From assembly GCF_954871325.1 (NCBI RefSeq), contig NC_088775.1, positions 76,237,561 to 76,301,560 of the forward strand: a DNA stretch of 64,000 bases, in the 5' to 3' direction. Numbering within the stretch: the stretch's first letter is position 1; each line of letters starts with the position of its first letter. This stretch comes from Gordionus sp. m RMFG-2023 (lineage: Eukaryota; Nematomorpha; Gordioida; Chordodea; Parachordodidae). Made by a program: the position numbers and the translations under genes. Below, piece after piece: positions 36,601 to 48,023 of the stretch. The notes under the pieces are model-generated. The model ran no database searches. It saw only the letters and a program-made list of their open reading frames with translations, and was not told the DNA's origin.

Positions 36601-37653
36601 GAACCGGGTTCAAAGATTTATCACTGAACCCGAACCCATTTTTTAGAAGGAGGAATCTCGTCCCTGTTTTAAACTAAGAACAGGGGTGGAATGGCACCCT
36701 GTCATTGACTATATCAATTTTTCAGATGAGAGAATATAAAATTGAAAAAGTCTAATTCAATATATTTATATAATTGTGCCTTTTTTAATTTTTATTCCAA
36801 AAAAAAATATTTTGGGACTATAGGTTATAGAGGAAACATGTATTATCAAGCCCCTTTCGGCGGACCTAAACCTCCTCAATACTTTTACCCCGATCAAGGA
36901 TTTTATTACAGTAAAATATATTTTATATATTTTTGTGAATTTATTGGATTTTAAACCAGAACAATTTGAAATTCAGAGACACATTATCTTTTGAGCAGGA
37001 ACCTTACACCATTTCTAGGAATTAATCTTTCAACCTAACTAAATCCATCCCTCTTTAATAATATAATTAAATATTAAGGTTTATATTCCTAAATTTAAAG
37101 CATTTGATCTTATACAACAGATCCTGAAATTTTAAGTAATTAACCTCACCACTTGGGAAAAATACTCGTTCAAGGATTAGCAGATTTTTCTTTAGTACGC
37201 ACCTCTAAATTGAGCTTAATTAAGTAACTAGGAAGCAAAAATTATTTTGGGATGTAAATTCCTGCGTGTTGCCTTCAAAATGTTTTCTCACTTGAAACGC
37301 TGATGATTAATAGGACTTTTATAATTTATCTTCAAATCTAAATTTCGAACAATTATTAATGAAAATATTTTATGAATTTTATATTGGTTCTATTAGTTTC
37401 AACATATAAACGAATTTATAACCAGAATAAATTTTATAATTATATACCAAAAATATGCAAAATAGACCAAAACCCTAACACGTGTGCCCCACCTCCTAGT
37501 TATCAAGAGTTATATAGGAACCAACAGGAGGACCAAATGCGTAACGCACCCAATCCTAATGCTTTTCCATCTTTTCCAAACCCTAGCGTGGCCATACCAA
37601 TGCCTCCTCCTTCTAACACAACTACCAATGCAAACGCTAACATAAACAAATAA
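27656..37653 (+). CDS. Small single-pass membrane protein with PPxY tail, VOPP1/WBP1-like
   Basis: Five exons are proposed: 27656-27670, 29280-29326, 31287-31498, 36824-36910 and 37466-37653. Every junction is GT-AG and the phases agree (0, 2, 1, 1), giving 182 residues and a TAA stop at 37651. Exon 3 has a hydrophobic segment IFILLLLCLC, then SGGGYWYKRRYS, a juxtamembrane basic stop-transfer. Exon 4 is rich in Gly, Pro and Tyr (YYQAPFGGPKPPQYFYPDQG). Exon 5 has CAPPPSYQELYRNQ, a PPxY motif of the kind bound by WW-domain proteins such as NEDD4 ligases, then a Pro/Asn-rich tail. Length, single membrane span with RR/KRR behind it and PPxY tail fit VOPP1/WBP1-type endolysosomal adaptors, but their Cys-rich luminal domain is not seen. 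The last three exons are firm; the first two (MGLRP and KSKFCRNFYTGDIF) are weaker. Symbol left blank because orthology is unproven. Confidence 0.6.
27671..29279. other. Intron 1 of the membrane-protein gene
   Basis: It starts GTAAGT and ends in a T-rich tract with TTTTATCAG. It contains decayed GTTGTTAAA-family MITE copies at about 27958-28105, 28115-28240 and 28860-28995. No coding frame recognised. Confidence 0.4.
29411..29637. mobile_element. MITE, relative of the 9589-9925 element
   Basis: It has the same left end (CCAATGACATAATAATTATA, TAGACTGACG, CATTCATTAAAATG) and the same inner right segment (GCTGATTTGTATTGATACAA, AATGAATGAATC). The inverted ends extend to GGxTACCCCA on both sides. 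It lies in intron 2 of the membrane-protein gene. Confidence 0.65.
30600..30868. mobile_element. Third MITE copy, with another MITE nested in it
   Basis: It shares the AATCAGCTGGAGACG and AAATGAATGAATATAC segments with the 9589-9925 family. Its middle (about 30715-30830) is occupied by a GTTGTTAAA-family MITE, recognised by CAAATCCCAAGGCTTAG and CCGTTTTTAAAAAAACCG. Confidence 0.5.
30964..31143. mobile_element. GTTGTTAAA-family MITE abutting exon 3
   Basis: It contains GATTTTTAAAAACGGCCAAC at the left, AAATTTCGAGGCTTACG in the core and GTTGTTTAACAACACTGAC at the right. It lies only about 145 bp before exon 3 of the membrane-protein gene, inside intron 2. Confidence 0.6.
32931..33337. mobile_element. 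407-bp MITE built of two tandem 165-bp units
   Basis: The ends CGGTCTAGAATTGG and CCAATTCTAGACCG are inverted. The 8-bp duplication TATTATAT flanks both sides (32923-32930 and 33338-33345), so a hAT-type mobiliser is likely. The interior is a two-copy tandem repeat of about 165 bp, each copy starting GTTTAAAATGAGAAAATCAT and ending near TTCAAAAATTTTGAA. Confidence 0.8.
33346..36260 (-). mobile_element. RTE-clade LINE, degraded
   Basis: Minus-strand frames in order: an AP-type endonuclease at about 36250-35430 (LASLNIGTLKGKTREL, ACLQETKWKGQK, SVYAPQTGCKEEE, IIGGDLNAHVGKARD), then a reverse transcriptase at about 34780-33700 (NKKAMGPDDIP, FMPGRSTTDAIHAIRQM, MVFLDLEKAFDRIP, HQGSTLSPFLF, FADDIAILAES), and a C-terminal KRGRPKLQW segment near 33495. 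Endonuclease-RT order and these motifs are those of RTE elements. The copy has several frameshifts and at least one in-frame stop (TAG after HGLKVNR near 34011), so it is dead. A short A-rich tail lies at about 33346-33354 beside the MITE. No clean target duplication was found. Confidence 0.85.
36261..36475 (-). repeat. tRNA-like (pol III type) head joined to the LINE 5' side
   Basis: Reading the minus strand from 36470, TGGCCTAATGGG (36455-36466) fits the A box and GGTTCAATCC (36404-36413) fits the B box with normal spacing. It then runs through a GC-richer leader (CCCCGTCACCGACAGGCCTG) into the first LINE frame. This is either a 5' UTR promoter of the LINE or a tRNA-derived SINE sitting next to it. 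Confidence 0.6.
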
Positions 37654-38777
37654 AAAAATTAACTTTTTTTTTACAAAATCGAACAATTTCTCCTTAAAAG
37701 ACACTTAAATTAAGAAAATAAAATAATCAAAATAACAATGAAAGTCATCTGTTTTTTGAGATATTTTTGGTTCAAAAGTGGGGGCATAAACATCCTATAT
37801 TTATTCCTTTTGCAAATCATAATATCAACTTTATCTATCGAAATATTTCGAAGTTTTTTATTTTATAAGCAATTAGCAAACAACTAAAAATAATAATTCT
37901 ATTTATCACCTTTTTAAAATAGTTTTGTTCGTTGTTTTATACTTTAATCGCATATTGACTTTAAGTAGCCATTAAAAAATGCTTTATTTAAAAAAATAAT
38001 TGAATGGGGAACATAAAATGGTTTTTTTAAAATTAATTTTATTTGTCTAAAGAAGTTGATTTAATATAAAACACTATTTTATATATTATAATATATAGAT
38101 AACAATACTCTCCCTTCACTTTTATTTGTCCCTTTTTTCAAATTTATTTGGAATAAAAATTTGTATATAAATTCGCGATTTATCACTAAAAAAATAATAT
38201 TTAATGACTTAAAATTTTTAATATAATGTATTCTCTTTAGTCTGTGATTTACTTATTTATAACAAATAATAACGGGTAAGTAGGATGCACAGTCTTACAT
38301 TTACCGGAGAATGTAATAATGATGCTATTATTTTACATTAAAATGAGGGGAAAAAATAAATAAATATTTATTATAATTTTCTCAGACACGAGATTAATAT
38401 AAATTCGTAGTTTGTTGTAAGCATCTTTTTTGGGAGGGGCGGGGGATTTGAAATTATTTTAAAATTGTAAAAAAAGGAAATATTTCCTATTTTTGGGTAA
38501 TTATAAACAATATCAAAATTTAGTACATATAAAAATATAATAAAAACGTATTTCAAAGTTAAATTTTAGAGCTGTGCCGAGGATATTCGTGCTAAATCTA
38601 TCGCTTACCAATACCGCTTAAGGGATTTGAGTGAATATCCGAAAATGTAAATATCGGGTAGTGAAAAATTTAACAATGATCTGAGGAGCAATACTTAGTA
38701 TTTAATATATTCTTACTGGCATCTCGAATTACAATGTTAATTCGCTATAAAAGAAAGATTATTGTTTAAAAAATAAA
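37654..38777. other. Intergenic region between convergent genes
   Basis: AT-rich with a G-run at about 38436-38451. It should hold the 3' ends of both convergent genes (the membrane protein ends 37653, the carrier ends 38778). AATAAA-like motifs occur on both strands, but in this composition they are not informative. Confidence 0.4.
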
Positions 38778-41700
38778 CTAGAATAAGAATTTATAAGAAG
38801 TTGTTTGAAGTTTTTCTTGACTCAATTGGTAAGTTAGAAAAAGGGCTCCGCTAGCAGGAAATGTTCTGAGCAAGGTAGGCCCTAAGCCTTTGTATAGACC
38901 TCTGAAGCCTAGTGTGGCATGGGAATAATATAAATATTTCGGGATTATCAAAAAATAATACTGTAATTATAATTTTATGTGAAATTAACATTTTAAATAT
39001 TACAAATTGAATACTAAATAACGAAACATCGAATAATATTTATTAACATGATTATACCTTGTTGTTTGATTATCACCTTGAGCACTGGTAAAAATTTGTT
39101 ATTATCTTTAAGGACTTGCATCCTACTTTTTATCACGTCGAAAGGAAAGACCGCCAGCCATAAGCAGACACCGCCTATCCCTCCACTAAATATAGTTCCC
39201 AGTACTCCTTGAGTAATTTATAGTTTAAATATGTAATAATATAAGTGGGAAAAAAATTTATAAGCGATTTTGATTAAACATAAAAAAATTATTCAATTTA
39301 TCACATTAAATTAAGTTGCCAAAATTCTGATATTTAAACTAGCAACTAGTAGTAGTTAGTTAAAACTTGGAATTGAAATAACTCCAAAAAAAAATTTTTT
39401 AAAAGAAAAGCATAAGCTGTTTGGAATTTAAAACGCTATTCAAATTTTTTAAAAAAAAACTTAATTATCAAAAGTACAAGATTTTTTTTTGAAAAATATT
39501 ATTTTTAATGATATAAATAGAAAATATTCATCATAAATCAATTAAGTATTAATTACCTATGTCATTTTTAGTTTTTCCTGGTGGAATCAATAAACTACGA
39601 GTCAATTCGTAGCCTCCAAAAAAGCAAAAATAACCTGGAACCTCCCTCCCAAACGTGGGTCCTAGTCCTTTGAAAAAAGCTGGCAAACCTCCTTCGTTTA
39701 AGTATATTTGTTTCGTAATGTACCAAGGACCTACTCTGGCAATATATGAAGTAGAAAATAAGAGACTTGGAGTGATCGGAACCCGACAAAAATTTCGCCA
39801 AGTTTCAGAAATTTTTTAAAAGATTGGGTTAAGACATGCCAAACTAGTACAAACGAAAACTTTTAAATTACCAAAACAATTGATCGAATAGAATGAGGTA
39901 TGTAGGTTTATTTCAAAAAAATTTATAGACTTGCAGAGGTCTAGAGCATTATGGGGCATCGCTAGCTTTTTTCAAAAGGGGATGCTAATTTATTTTTTTA
40001 AAAGTGTAGATCTTTTTACTCTAACACCTTTTACCAGGATTTCGGCTGAAACCCCCTTTTGGACGGCTTTAAACCTGGGTTTAGACCAATTGATTTATAT
40101 CTTCTACTATAGTAAAAGATATATTATACATGAATTCGCTAATTAATATTATCTAACACAAATTTAGAATCTAACTCATGCTTTGTTTACCCTCATAACT
40201 AATAATAAATCTTAAGGTACCTCAATCTTAAATTATTTTTTTAGATTTTGCATTTTTATTAGAATTAAAATGAGATTCATTTAAAATAAATATAAACTAA
40301 TTAAAAAATAAGCCCAAAATTTTTTTATACTGAAAAATGAATGTATATAATAAATTTAAACAACTATCTGTGTATTAGGTTTTGTTTTATTTTGATGATT
40401 TGGTTTAAGAGAAAAGGAATGAAATTATAATAACACTGGTTTAATGCCAGTATTTATTTAAAATAACTCTAAAACTTTTGTAGGAAAAGTATTCAAAATA
40501 AAATATTAATGTACTTGTTAAAATGGGTGCTAATTTAAAAATTTTTTTAGCGATAATCTAATTTTTAAAATTGGTGCTAATTTTAAAAAATGCTTCAATA
40601 CCCAAAGCGCTTAGCTAGCAACGTCCCTGCAATTCATAATTTATTAACTAGTTAGTTGATATAATTTAAGCTTATTTTAAAAAAATTCAGCAAGGGTTTT
40701 GTAAAAATATATTATCGAACCCGGCATGTGTTTGTAATTTTTTTAAACCTAGTCCAAATGTTTAAAATTATACTTTCACGACCCGGGCTGAGGAAGGGGG
40801 GGGGGTCCAGACTATGTAGGCCTCTGAAAAAGATATTACAATAGAGATATGAAAGGGAAGAGGAAAAATTCTAAAGAACTTATAAAAGGGACTGCAAGTA
40901 TTTTTATACATCAAGGAAAAATAAATTTCAACATTGTAATATCTTGGAAAGTGGAAAATAAAAAAATAAGTTTGTCATGCCTAGGTGTAAAACATTTTCA
41001 ACTTAGAAAAAAAATAGCCTTCCCATTTTGAATATTGTTCATGATATGGTATGTTAATGGAATTATGAGAATTTATAAAAACTCTAAAAAAATAAAATAA
41101 ATGAAGGAACGAATATTTAAATTTTTTTATAATATAAGTGTGCTTAATGTCGTTTTGAAAAAGACCTCGTACCCATATCATTTATTCCTACGGTCGGGAG
41201 CTGTTTTCTTTAAACTTGTAATTAGCTTTATAAATTTAATTAAAATATCTGAGCTTCTAGTTGTAGGAGGGTGTCAAACTTTATAAAAATGATCAATATT
41301 TTAATGATGACTTTCTTCGAAAATTTAAACAATAATCATTTTATATTTTGGATTTATTTTAAAATATTAATCTTCGAAAAAAACTTGAGTTCGGTCTTAC
41401 GAATGGTATTAAGAGCATTGGGAGATATGTTGATTGATTTATGTTTGGTTAACGCCTGTATATTTTTTTAAAGGTAAAATATATAAATTTTAATAATAAT
41501 TTTTTTTCCATTTCTTAAATTTTTTTTCACAATTAATATTTGAAAAGAAAATACATCGTTTGAAAGGGCAGTGGGATTATTTTCTTGGTAAGCTTGGATC
41601 CGGCATTTGATGAGTTCCGTAGGACAGAGCACAAAAGTAGAAAAAATGGCCGCCATCGCCCCTGCACTGGCGTTCCCAAGTGGCGTAAGGGTAACTGGGG

Positions 41701-44700
41701 GGCTTGAAAGATTACAATAAAATTTATTAATGCGCTTTAATTTTCTGTTCTAAAAGATGATTTAAATTAACTAGAAAGGGTTGAAAAATCGTAATCAAAT
41801 AATAGTATTTTATATCTCAAGTAAACGAATAGATTCAAAAAATATATAATAACGTAGATGTCTGACTTGGTCAAACTTAACGAAATTACCACCATTAGGA
41901 AACGATATTTCGCAATAGTTGTGGATATATGTAATTTTTAAGCTATTGTCAGGCGAAATCTGGAAAATGCTTAATGTTATTTAAATTGCAATAATACTTT
42001 TTAAAAATATGTGAAAAAAAATATATAAGCTTAGTTAACAGCATAAATATTTAAAAAATCTTTTATCAATTATAATTTTAATATCAAAAGAAAACTTGCT
42101 ATAAGATTTCCGTACCATTAAGATATAAATATAATTTTGAAAGGATAAAGCATTTTAAAGATTCACTATCGCCATTATGTGCTGCACCATTTTTATTATT
42201 AGGTAAAACATTTTTATCTAATTCATTCCCATTATTTTTATCCTTAATAATCTTGTTTGGGAAAACATAGTTAAATTATGTAATAAATAAATACATTCAA
42301 TTATTGAAATTATATAATTATTTATTTATCTAGTTTGATCACGGTCATTATAAAATGACAAAAAAATAATTTAGAAATATAATAAATGACTTTAGAAAAT
42401 GATCAATTTATTTAATTAGTTTTTTTGTTTGAAATCAAATAATTCTATTCTCTCTTTCAAATCACAAAATATTTCTTAAAAATTTTTTATAAGCTTTAAT
42501 TTTTGCTTATAATAACATACATTTTAACCCACATAATTATTTATAAATTTATTTTTTCTGTATAACATATTATATTAATTAACCAATATTTATAATTATA
42601 AGTAAGGAGAAATAAAAACAAAATTCGCATCACTATTCACCAATAAAGTTTAGTTTAAAAAAACACTAGCTAATATTTTAAATAAAATTCTGCACTTATA
42701 AGAATTTACAAATATGTCCTGTATAATAGCGTAGTTGACAACTACTTTATAAAACGAAGATAAGCAACAGGTGAATTACAAAATAATAGCTAAGTAAATA
42801 TCTAAGCTAAAAATAACATATTTTTTAAAGCATATTTTATTTGTTTCAGGTCAGTATAAAAATTTTCAGCAATCACATCGGTCCGAGTCGGCTAAGCTTG
42901 ATAACACCAATAGTTTTTTTTAGCGAGAATCGGTTTTCCAAACCATTTTTAAATTAAAAATGTGGTTTTACTAGGTTATGTAAATATAGATTTATAGAGT
43001 GATACCATTTCCCTGACAGCTCTATCGGTTGATTAATTAAATTCGACTCAACATTAATCAAATAAATTATTTGTCCGAAACGAATATCGATTTGGATAAA
43101 ATAACGGTTCAAGTTCGGTTCGAGTCTATAAAATCCGGTTTGAAAACATTTGTATACAAAAATATTTTATTTGGTTTGTCATTCATAATACTATATGTAA
43201 ATAATTTATCTATTGGATTCGATTTATTTCTAGGCATTATAAGTTAGATAATTTTGTCAAATAGCAATAAACAAAAGTTTATAAAAACTGTGGTTAGCCA
43301 TTTTTAAAAATAGGCTCAAAACGAACCGTTTATCAACACTATACACAAGACTTAAGATTTTTAAAATATTAATTTTAAATTGGCGATATCAATCACAATT
43401 GATTTATAATAATTGTTAAAACAATTCGGATAAAAATTAGAAATTTAGAAGTAAACTAGTAATAACGTTCACATTGTTTTATAAGCACAAAATCATGGGG
43501 CTCGTACTGGTTCAGAAGCATTTTAACGGTTAGTTCAGGTAAGGTTATAAAATCATCTAACAGTTCAGTTTAAGTTTTCAGGCTTGATACCGGTTTAAAG
43601 GTTCGATTTGGATCCCTGCTTGTAATATATAAAATATTTTAAATTTTGTTTCAAAATCTTAGAGAAAAAAAATTTTTTTTTTTTTTTTACCAAATTAGAA
43701 TTTAATAACTCGAAATATAATATCTTATAAAAATGCGTTTATCTTATATCTTTTCGGCATGAGAGATTTACAATTAAATAAACATATAGATTAAGTAGGG
43801 TTGTTAAAAAGTTCGAATCAGGTCAATTAACGACCAGATTAAGATTTTCGCAAAAATAATATCATGTAAGCCTGGAGATTTTGCTCATAGGCAGTAAGAC
43901 TTGGACCTCTATTTGCCAAATCTCGAGGCTTAAATAATATTATTTTGGCCAAAACCTAATCGGGTCATTGTAAAAAATTTGCCAAAATCGGGCTAATTTA
44001 ACAACCCTAAGTAAGGCTTTAACTAAAACCTAAAGAATTTGAGTATTTTAAAAAATAAATCAAAACAAAGTCAATAAATTAATTACAAAATTTAATCATT
44101 TTGATTTGTATATTTTGAGAAAAAAAAATGATTCGGAAATATAATTCATGATTCATGAAACAGGGGATTGATTTGATGGTATTAAGGGACGGGTTATTGG
44201 AGGTAATAAGTAATAATCAGTTAGTACTGCGAATACCTACAACTAAGATACAAGATTCTTTTGCATCTGGTACTCTACATCCTTTTTGACATTTTTAATT
44301 AAATACTCATATTTGTATCTAAGATATACTTTTTTAAAATATTTTTTGTTTAAAAGAATCAAAATTAACATTTTTCTAGTGGATTCTTGCATTAATTTTG
44401 TTTTCATCTTACTTTATATTTTAAATTAATATTTATTATTTTTTTATATTTTAGCATACCTCATATGCAAATTAGGTTAAAATTTTAGGATTTTTTAAAA
44501 TCCATATCAATATTAACAAAGTTTTGGATTGGCATTAGAACACTGCATACTTAGTATAGAATTTGGGTAATTTCGATTTGATTTGTTGATCATATTCTTT
44601 CCTTAGCTTACCTCAACTTCAGCGATGATCACCAATATAAATCCCTCCTAAGATCACTTAATTTCAACAACTCTGGCCATGAATGGTTAGATTCATATAC

Positions 44701-47700
44701 CAGCATTTTAAATAACCAGCTAATAGATAACGACGCTTTTCGTTATGCAATCAATTTATGCTTGGGCGTACCTTTCCTAAACCATTATATTTGCATTAAA
44801 TGCAATCAATCGGCAGACGCGTATGGGGGACACGCTCTCCACTGCAAATTTATATCAAAAATCAGCCGACATGATAAAATAAATACAATAACAGCTTCTT
44901 TTTTAAATAAAGCCAATCTTCCCTGTATTTTAGAACCGATATCTTATTTAGATAAAAAACGCCCTGACAGCAAAACAATTGCACCTTTTTTAATGGGAAA
45001 GCCTTTAATGTGGGAGTTTACTGCATTGATACCATGGCCCCATCTAATAATTCTCATGATCTCTTTAACAGAGCCGAATCTCTAAAAAATATAAAATACT
45101 CACACCTAATATGTGACAACCACTTTGTTCCCATAGCAGCTAAGTCAACTTGCTCTTTTGGACAAGCGGCATTGGATCTCTTTAAAATAATATCCAAATC
45201 AATAAAAAATCATACCTTTCTCCATTTTATAAACTCAAGCAGAAAATCGCCGTATCTATAATTAGATCTAATTATCAAATATTTAAATTTCATGGCCCGA
45301 CCTCGCCACTTGATATTTTTTTTTTAAATGTTTTTCTTTTTATAAAAATATACATTTGTATGAATCTTTTTTTATAACTTAAACTTACATATGACATATT
45401 TTATTATATTCTTTATATTATAATGTTATTTTTTGAATAATAATATTTTATCATATCTGTATATAATTTTAATAAAAAATTAAATATTTTTTTAAAAAAA
45501 GATGTCTCTTTTATTTTTTATATTTTTATGTGATGTCGTAAGAATATTTTATTTCGAGATCTGCAAAGCCGGGCCCATCGAAAATCACAGTCCGCGGGCC
45601 GGATCAATTTTTTAAAAATAAAATGGGCCGGGGTCTTATATAAAAAAAATTCGGTCCAGGCCAGACAATTTATTTTGAAAAAACCAAGCAGGACCTCGCA
45701 AATCTCTGATTTAATACCATTTGAAGATAAATAACAGTAAGCTAATTTCCTTGATTTTAAGAGCTGTCTGACGAAAATATTAAATCTATAAAAAACATAA
45801 TAAATCCACAAAAAAATTAAACAAGTGATTTATTATAAGTATTCAATTATAACATAAGGCAAACATCAAGCAATTTATTTATAAAACCATTATTATAGAA
45901 ATAGTTCCACAATAGAGGAGAGCTATAAGAGCCTTAATCGACATTGGGATTGAATTTCAAAAAGATCACAACGAGCTGGGCAACTTGTTCAAGAATCTTT
46001 ATTGGTAGGGCTTTGCAGATCTCTAATTATTATTAAAATCGTCGAAATATCTTATGTTTGTTTGCTACTGTTTTTGATAATTTAAATTTTTGAGATAGTT
46101 CACAGGGAGGAATAAACAATTGAAATTGATGTCAATTTGAATTTAACTTTCAGCTCGCTGAAAGTGTCAATATATATACATGGATTTCTCTAGGTCTCCA
46201 TGTCATCTCTTATTGTAGGATAATCATACCCAATTCCGTGAACCGCAAAATAATATTGTGCAGAACTAGGGATAAAACAAGCTTAAAACATTTTAACCCC
46301 CCCCCTCCCCACCCCAAATAAAGCATTGCTTTATTTTTGATTTTCTATAACCATTCTTTATGAAATTTAAAAAAACTTATTAATCTACTTTAAAAATATT
46401 TTCCCCCTTGCTTGGTCTTAATTTTATTTAAATGCAACCTGTTTAAAATCTTTTATAAAAGATCTGCAATTTATAAAAAGAATTTTGTTTCTGTTTTTCT
46501 GAGCCGCAGTTTATGGTGTTGCATTTTAAGACAGAGGTTATTCCCTTTTTATAGTGTTATTAGAAACTTTGATTCAGACAATTAAAGGGCTAATTCTAGA
46601 TTTTATTCAAACCAATTATTACCTAAATTTAGAGATTTCCTCAAAAAAAACGAAACCTCCGTAATCTTTTGACAAAATCTTAAGATTTGGGGAATATATT
46701 TTTTGTTAAATTTTTATAACCATTTTTAAAGAATCAGCTCATGGTTTTTAATAAGATTATTACCCTCTGTTTCATAAGAATCTAGAGGTGCTATGGAAAT
46801 AAATATAACTTTTAGAGGCCTATTTGATCTGACTTAGCCAATACCAGCCATTCCATTTTTTAATAATAGCAATATGGGAAAAGGTTATATAGGAATTACA
46901 AATAAAATAAACAAAATATACCAAAAAAACAAATATTAAAGTAAATGGACTAAGAATGTAGATGCCATATTTCTTAAAAAAATCAATAATTAAATATTTG
47001 GTATGTTATATATTAGATCTCCAATAACAAATATTATTAAAAATACTGGTATAATATTCAAAATTCAATGTTTCTATCATCCCCATTTTCTGGTCAATTT
47101 ATTTCTAAAAGATTTAATATTAAATGCCATGTGCTCCCTTGGTAAAATCGATGGCAGGCATTCAACAAAAAAATAATTACTGCTAGATCCCATTAAAGCA
47201 ATTTATATTTTTTAAAAAAAAGATATATATTACCTTTATTTTAATAAGCAAATTAAAATAGTGATAGTGATATTTATTTATAAAAATATTAACCTTTTTA
47301 AAAATATTTCCTTCTCTTTATCTATTCTTGGCATCACAAAATAAGGTTTTGTTGAGTGTAAATGTAGGGAAGGATGATTGTATATGTTATAGACTACTTT
47401 TTGACACAATCCATATGCTGAAAAGAGAACAGAATTCTCAGCAACATTTGCTAACAGGGCAGGTGCAGTTCCAGCATATAGCCCTTTAATTCCTTGATTT
47501 TTTAAAGTTTTTCTGAAACAATCTAAACTGCCAGTTTTATAAATGTCTGAAAATGTTTGCATTTTGACCTTAACAGTGTCAAGTGGCTGTCCAACATAAA
47601 CACTAGCAACAGCTCCTAAAAATATAGTTAATTGTATTTAAGATATTAATTTGAACAGATTTTGGAACCTAGAGTAAAATGTGTTTTGGCTCCTAAATCT

Positions 47701-48023
47701 TTTAAATGAGGTTATTAATTTTGGCACTGTTTCGAGAGTTACAGTTCTAAATTTTGTTTAAATAATCAAAAGATTTACATTTTTGTTAGAACTAGTTCCT
47801 GGAAATTTTAACATAGGTTCTATTACTTATATAAAGTTAAAAAGAGGGTTCCAGGTTCCATACTCTGTTTAAAAAAGTTTTCATACATTAAAATCTTAAG
47901 AATATATTTCAAATAAATCTAAGAATTAAAAAAAATTTAACCTAAAGATCCAGATACAAAGTCAATCGTTGCATCAAGTAAATGAGGCAATTGATGTATT
48001 GGCTTAAGATCAGAATTAGACAT
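38778..48023 (-). CDS. SLC25A15: Mitochondrial ornithine carrier (SLC25A15/ORC1-like)
   Basis: Six minus-strand exons: 48023-47942, 47615-47294, 41702-41555, 39735-39557, 39207-39058 and 38908-38778 (TAG at 38778). The product would be about 336 residues, against about 300 for the human protein. The three carrier repeats are present, each with a PxD/ExxK/R signature: [24 protein letters not shown] and [11 protein letters not shown]. Each is followed by a G-x-GLY/AFF-x-G box ([58 protein letters not shown]). Segments such as [22 protein letters not shown] and [17 protein letters not shown] match ornithine/citrulline carriers closely, so inner-membrane ornithine exchange for the urea or polyamine route is likely. 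Phases agree at every junction except exon 3 to exon 4, where the obvious donor (GAT before GTATTT) is phase 0 and exon 4 needs phase 2. A tiny missed exon or an unusual donor may lie there. The loop after the first repeat is unusually long. Confidence 0.88.
38909..41554. other. Introns 3 to 5 of the carrier gene
   Basis: AT-rich. A decayed TIR-like segment (CTTGCAGAGGTCTAG) lies near 39930 and a G-run (CCGGGCTGAGGAAGGGGG) near 40785-40806. Several 60-70-codon frames here are unrecognised and are probably chance. Confidence 0.4.
43797..44008. mobile_element. GTTGTTAAA-family MITE
   Basis: The ends AGGGTTGTTAAA and TTTAACAACCCT are inverted. The core has CAAATCTCGAGGCTTAAAT as in other members. 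212 bp, in intron 2 of the carrier gene. Confidence 0.65.
44590..45260 (+). pseudogene. Non-LTR retroelement fragment, C-terminal endonuclease-like part
   Basis: Plus-strand translation gives [59 protein letters not shown] and [19 protein letters not shown], then further on [18 protein letters not shown]. The order (C-x-C, D-x-G-HAL-C, RH-x-x-N, LEP, KRPD, W-x-x-T) matches the C-terminal region of RT-bearing elements common in invertebrate genomes. The spaced E, PD and D/T-type residues suggest a PD-(D/E)XK nuclease. The reverse transcriptase itself is not present here and the fragment is degraded. It lies antisense in an intron of the carrier gene. The clade was not determined. Confidence 0.6.
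45555..46032. mobile_element. Paired GC-rich MITE ends (AGATCTGCAAA family)
   Basis: GAGATCTGCAAAGCCGGGCC at 45558 and GGGCTTTGCAGATCTCT ending about 46022 are inverted. An internal copy of the inverted end (CTCGCAAATCTCTG) occurs near 45695. CGGGCCGG-type motifs lie between A/T tracts. Confidence 0.55.

Larger units (their letters stand above)
32584..36666. mobile_element. CAGGGACGAGA-terminus DNA element, host of nested insertions
   Basis: The left end CAGGGACGAGAACCTGAACC and the right end GGAATCTCGTCCCTG are inverted. GAACCCGAACC-type motifs follow inside both ends (32600-32660 and 36575-36640). No 8-bp duplication was found at the flanks. It lies in intron 3 of the membrane-protein gene and carries a 407-bp MITE and an RTE LINE. 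No own transposase seen. Confidence 0.5.
41703..47293. other. Intron 2 of the carrier gene
   Basis: A 5.6 kb intron holding a GTTGTTAAA MITE (43797-44008), a LINE-type fragment (44590-45260), paired GC-rich MITE ends (45555-46030) and two G+C-richer repeats with GGTTCGA/CGGTTTA motifs (about 42850-43150 and 43490-43620). The rest is AT-rich with nothing recognised. Confidence 0.5.

Noticed and set aside
39595-39801. 68-codon minus-strand frame
   Set aside because: Shadow in another frame of exon 4 of the carrier gene.
39920-40110. Possible extra carrier exon
   Set aside because: The reverse complement has Gly/Pro-rich words but does not match the carrier frame, and lacks suitable splice sites in phase.
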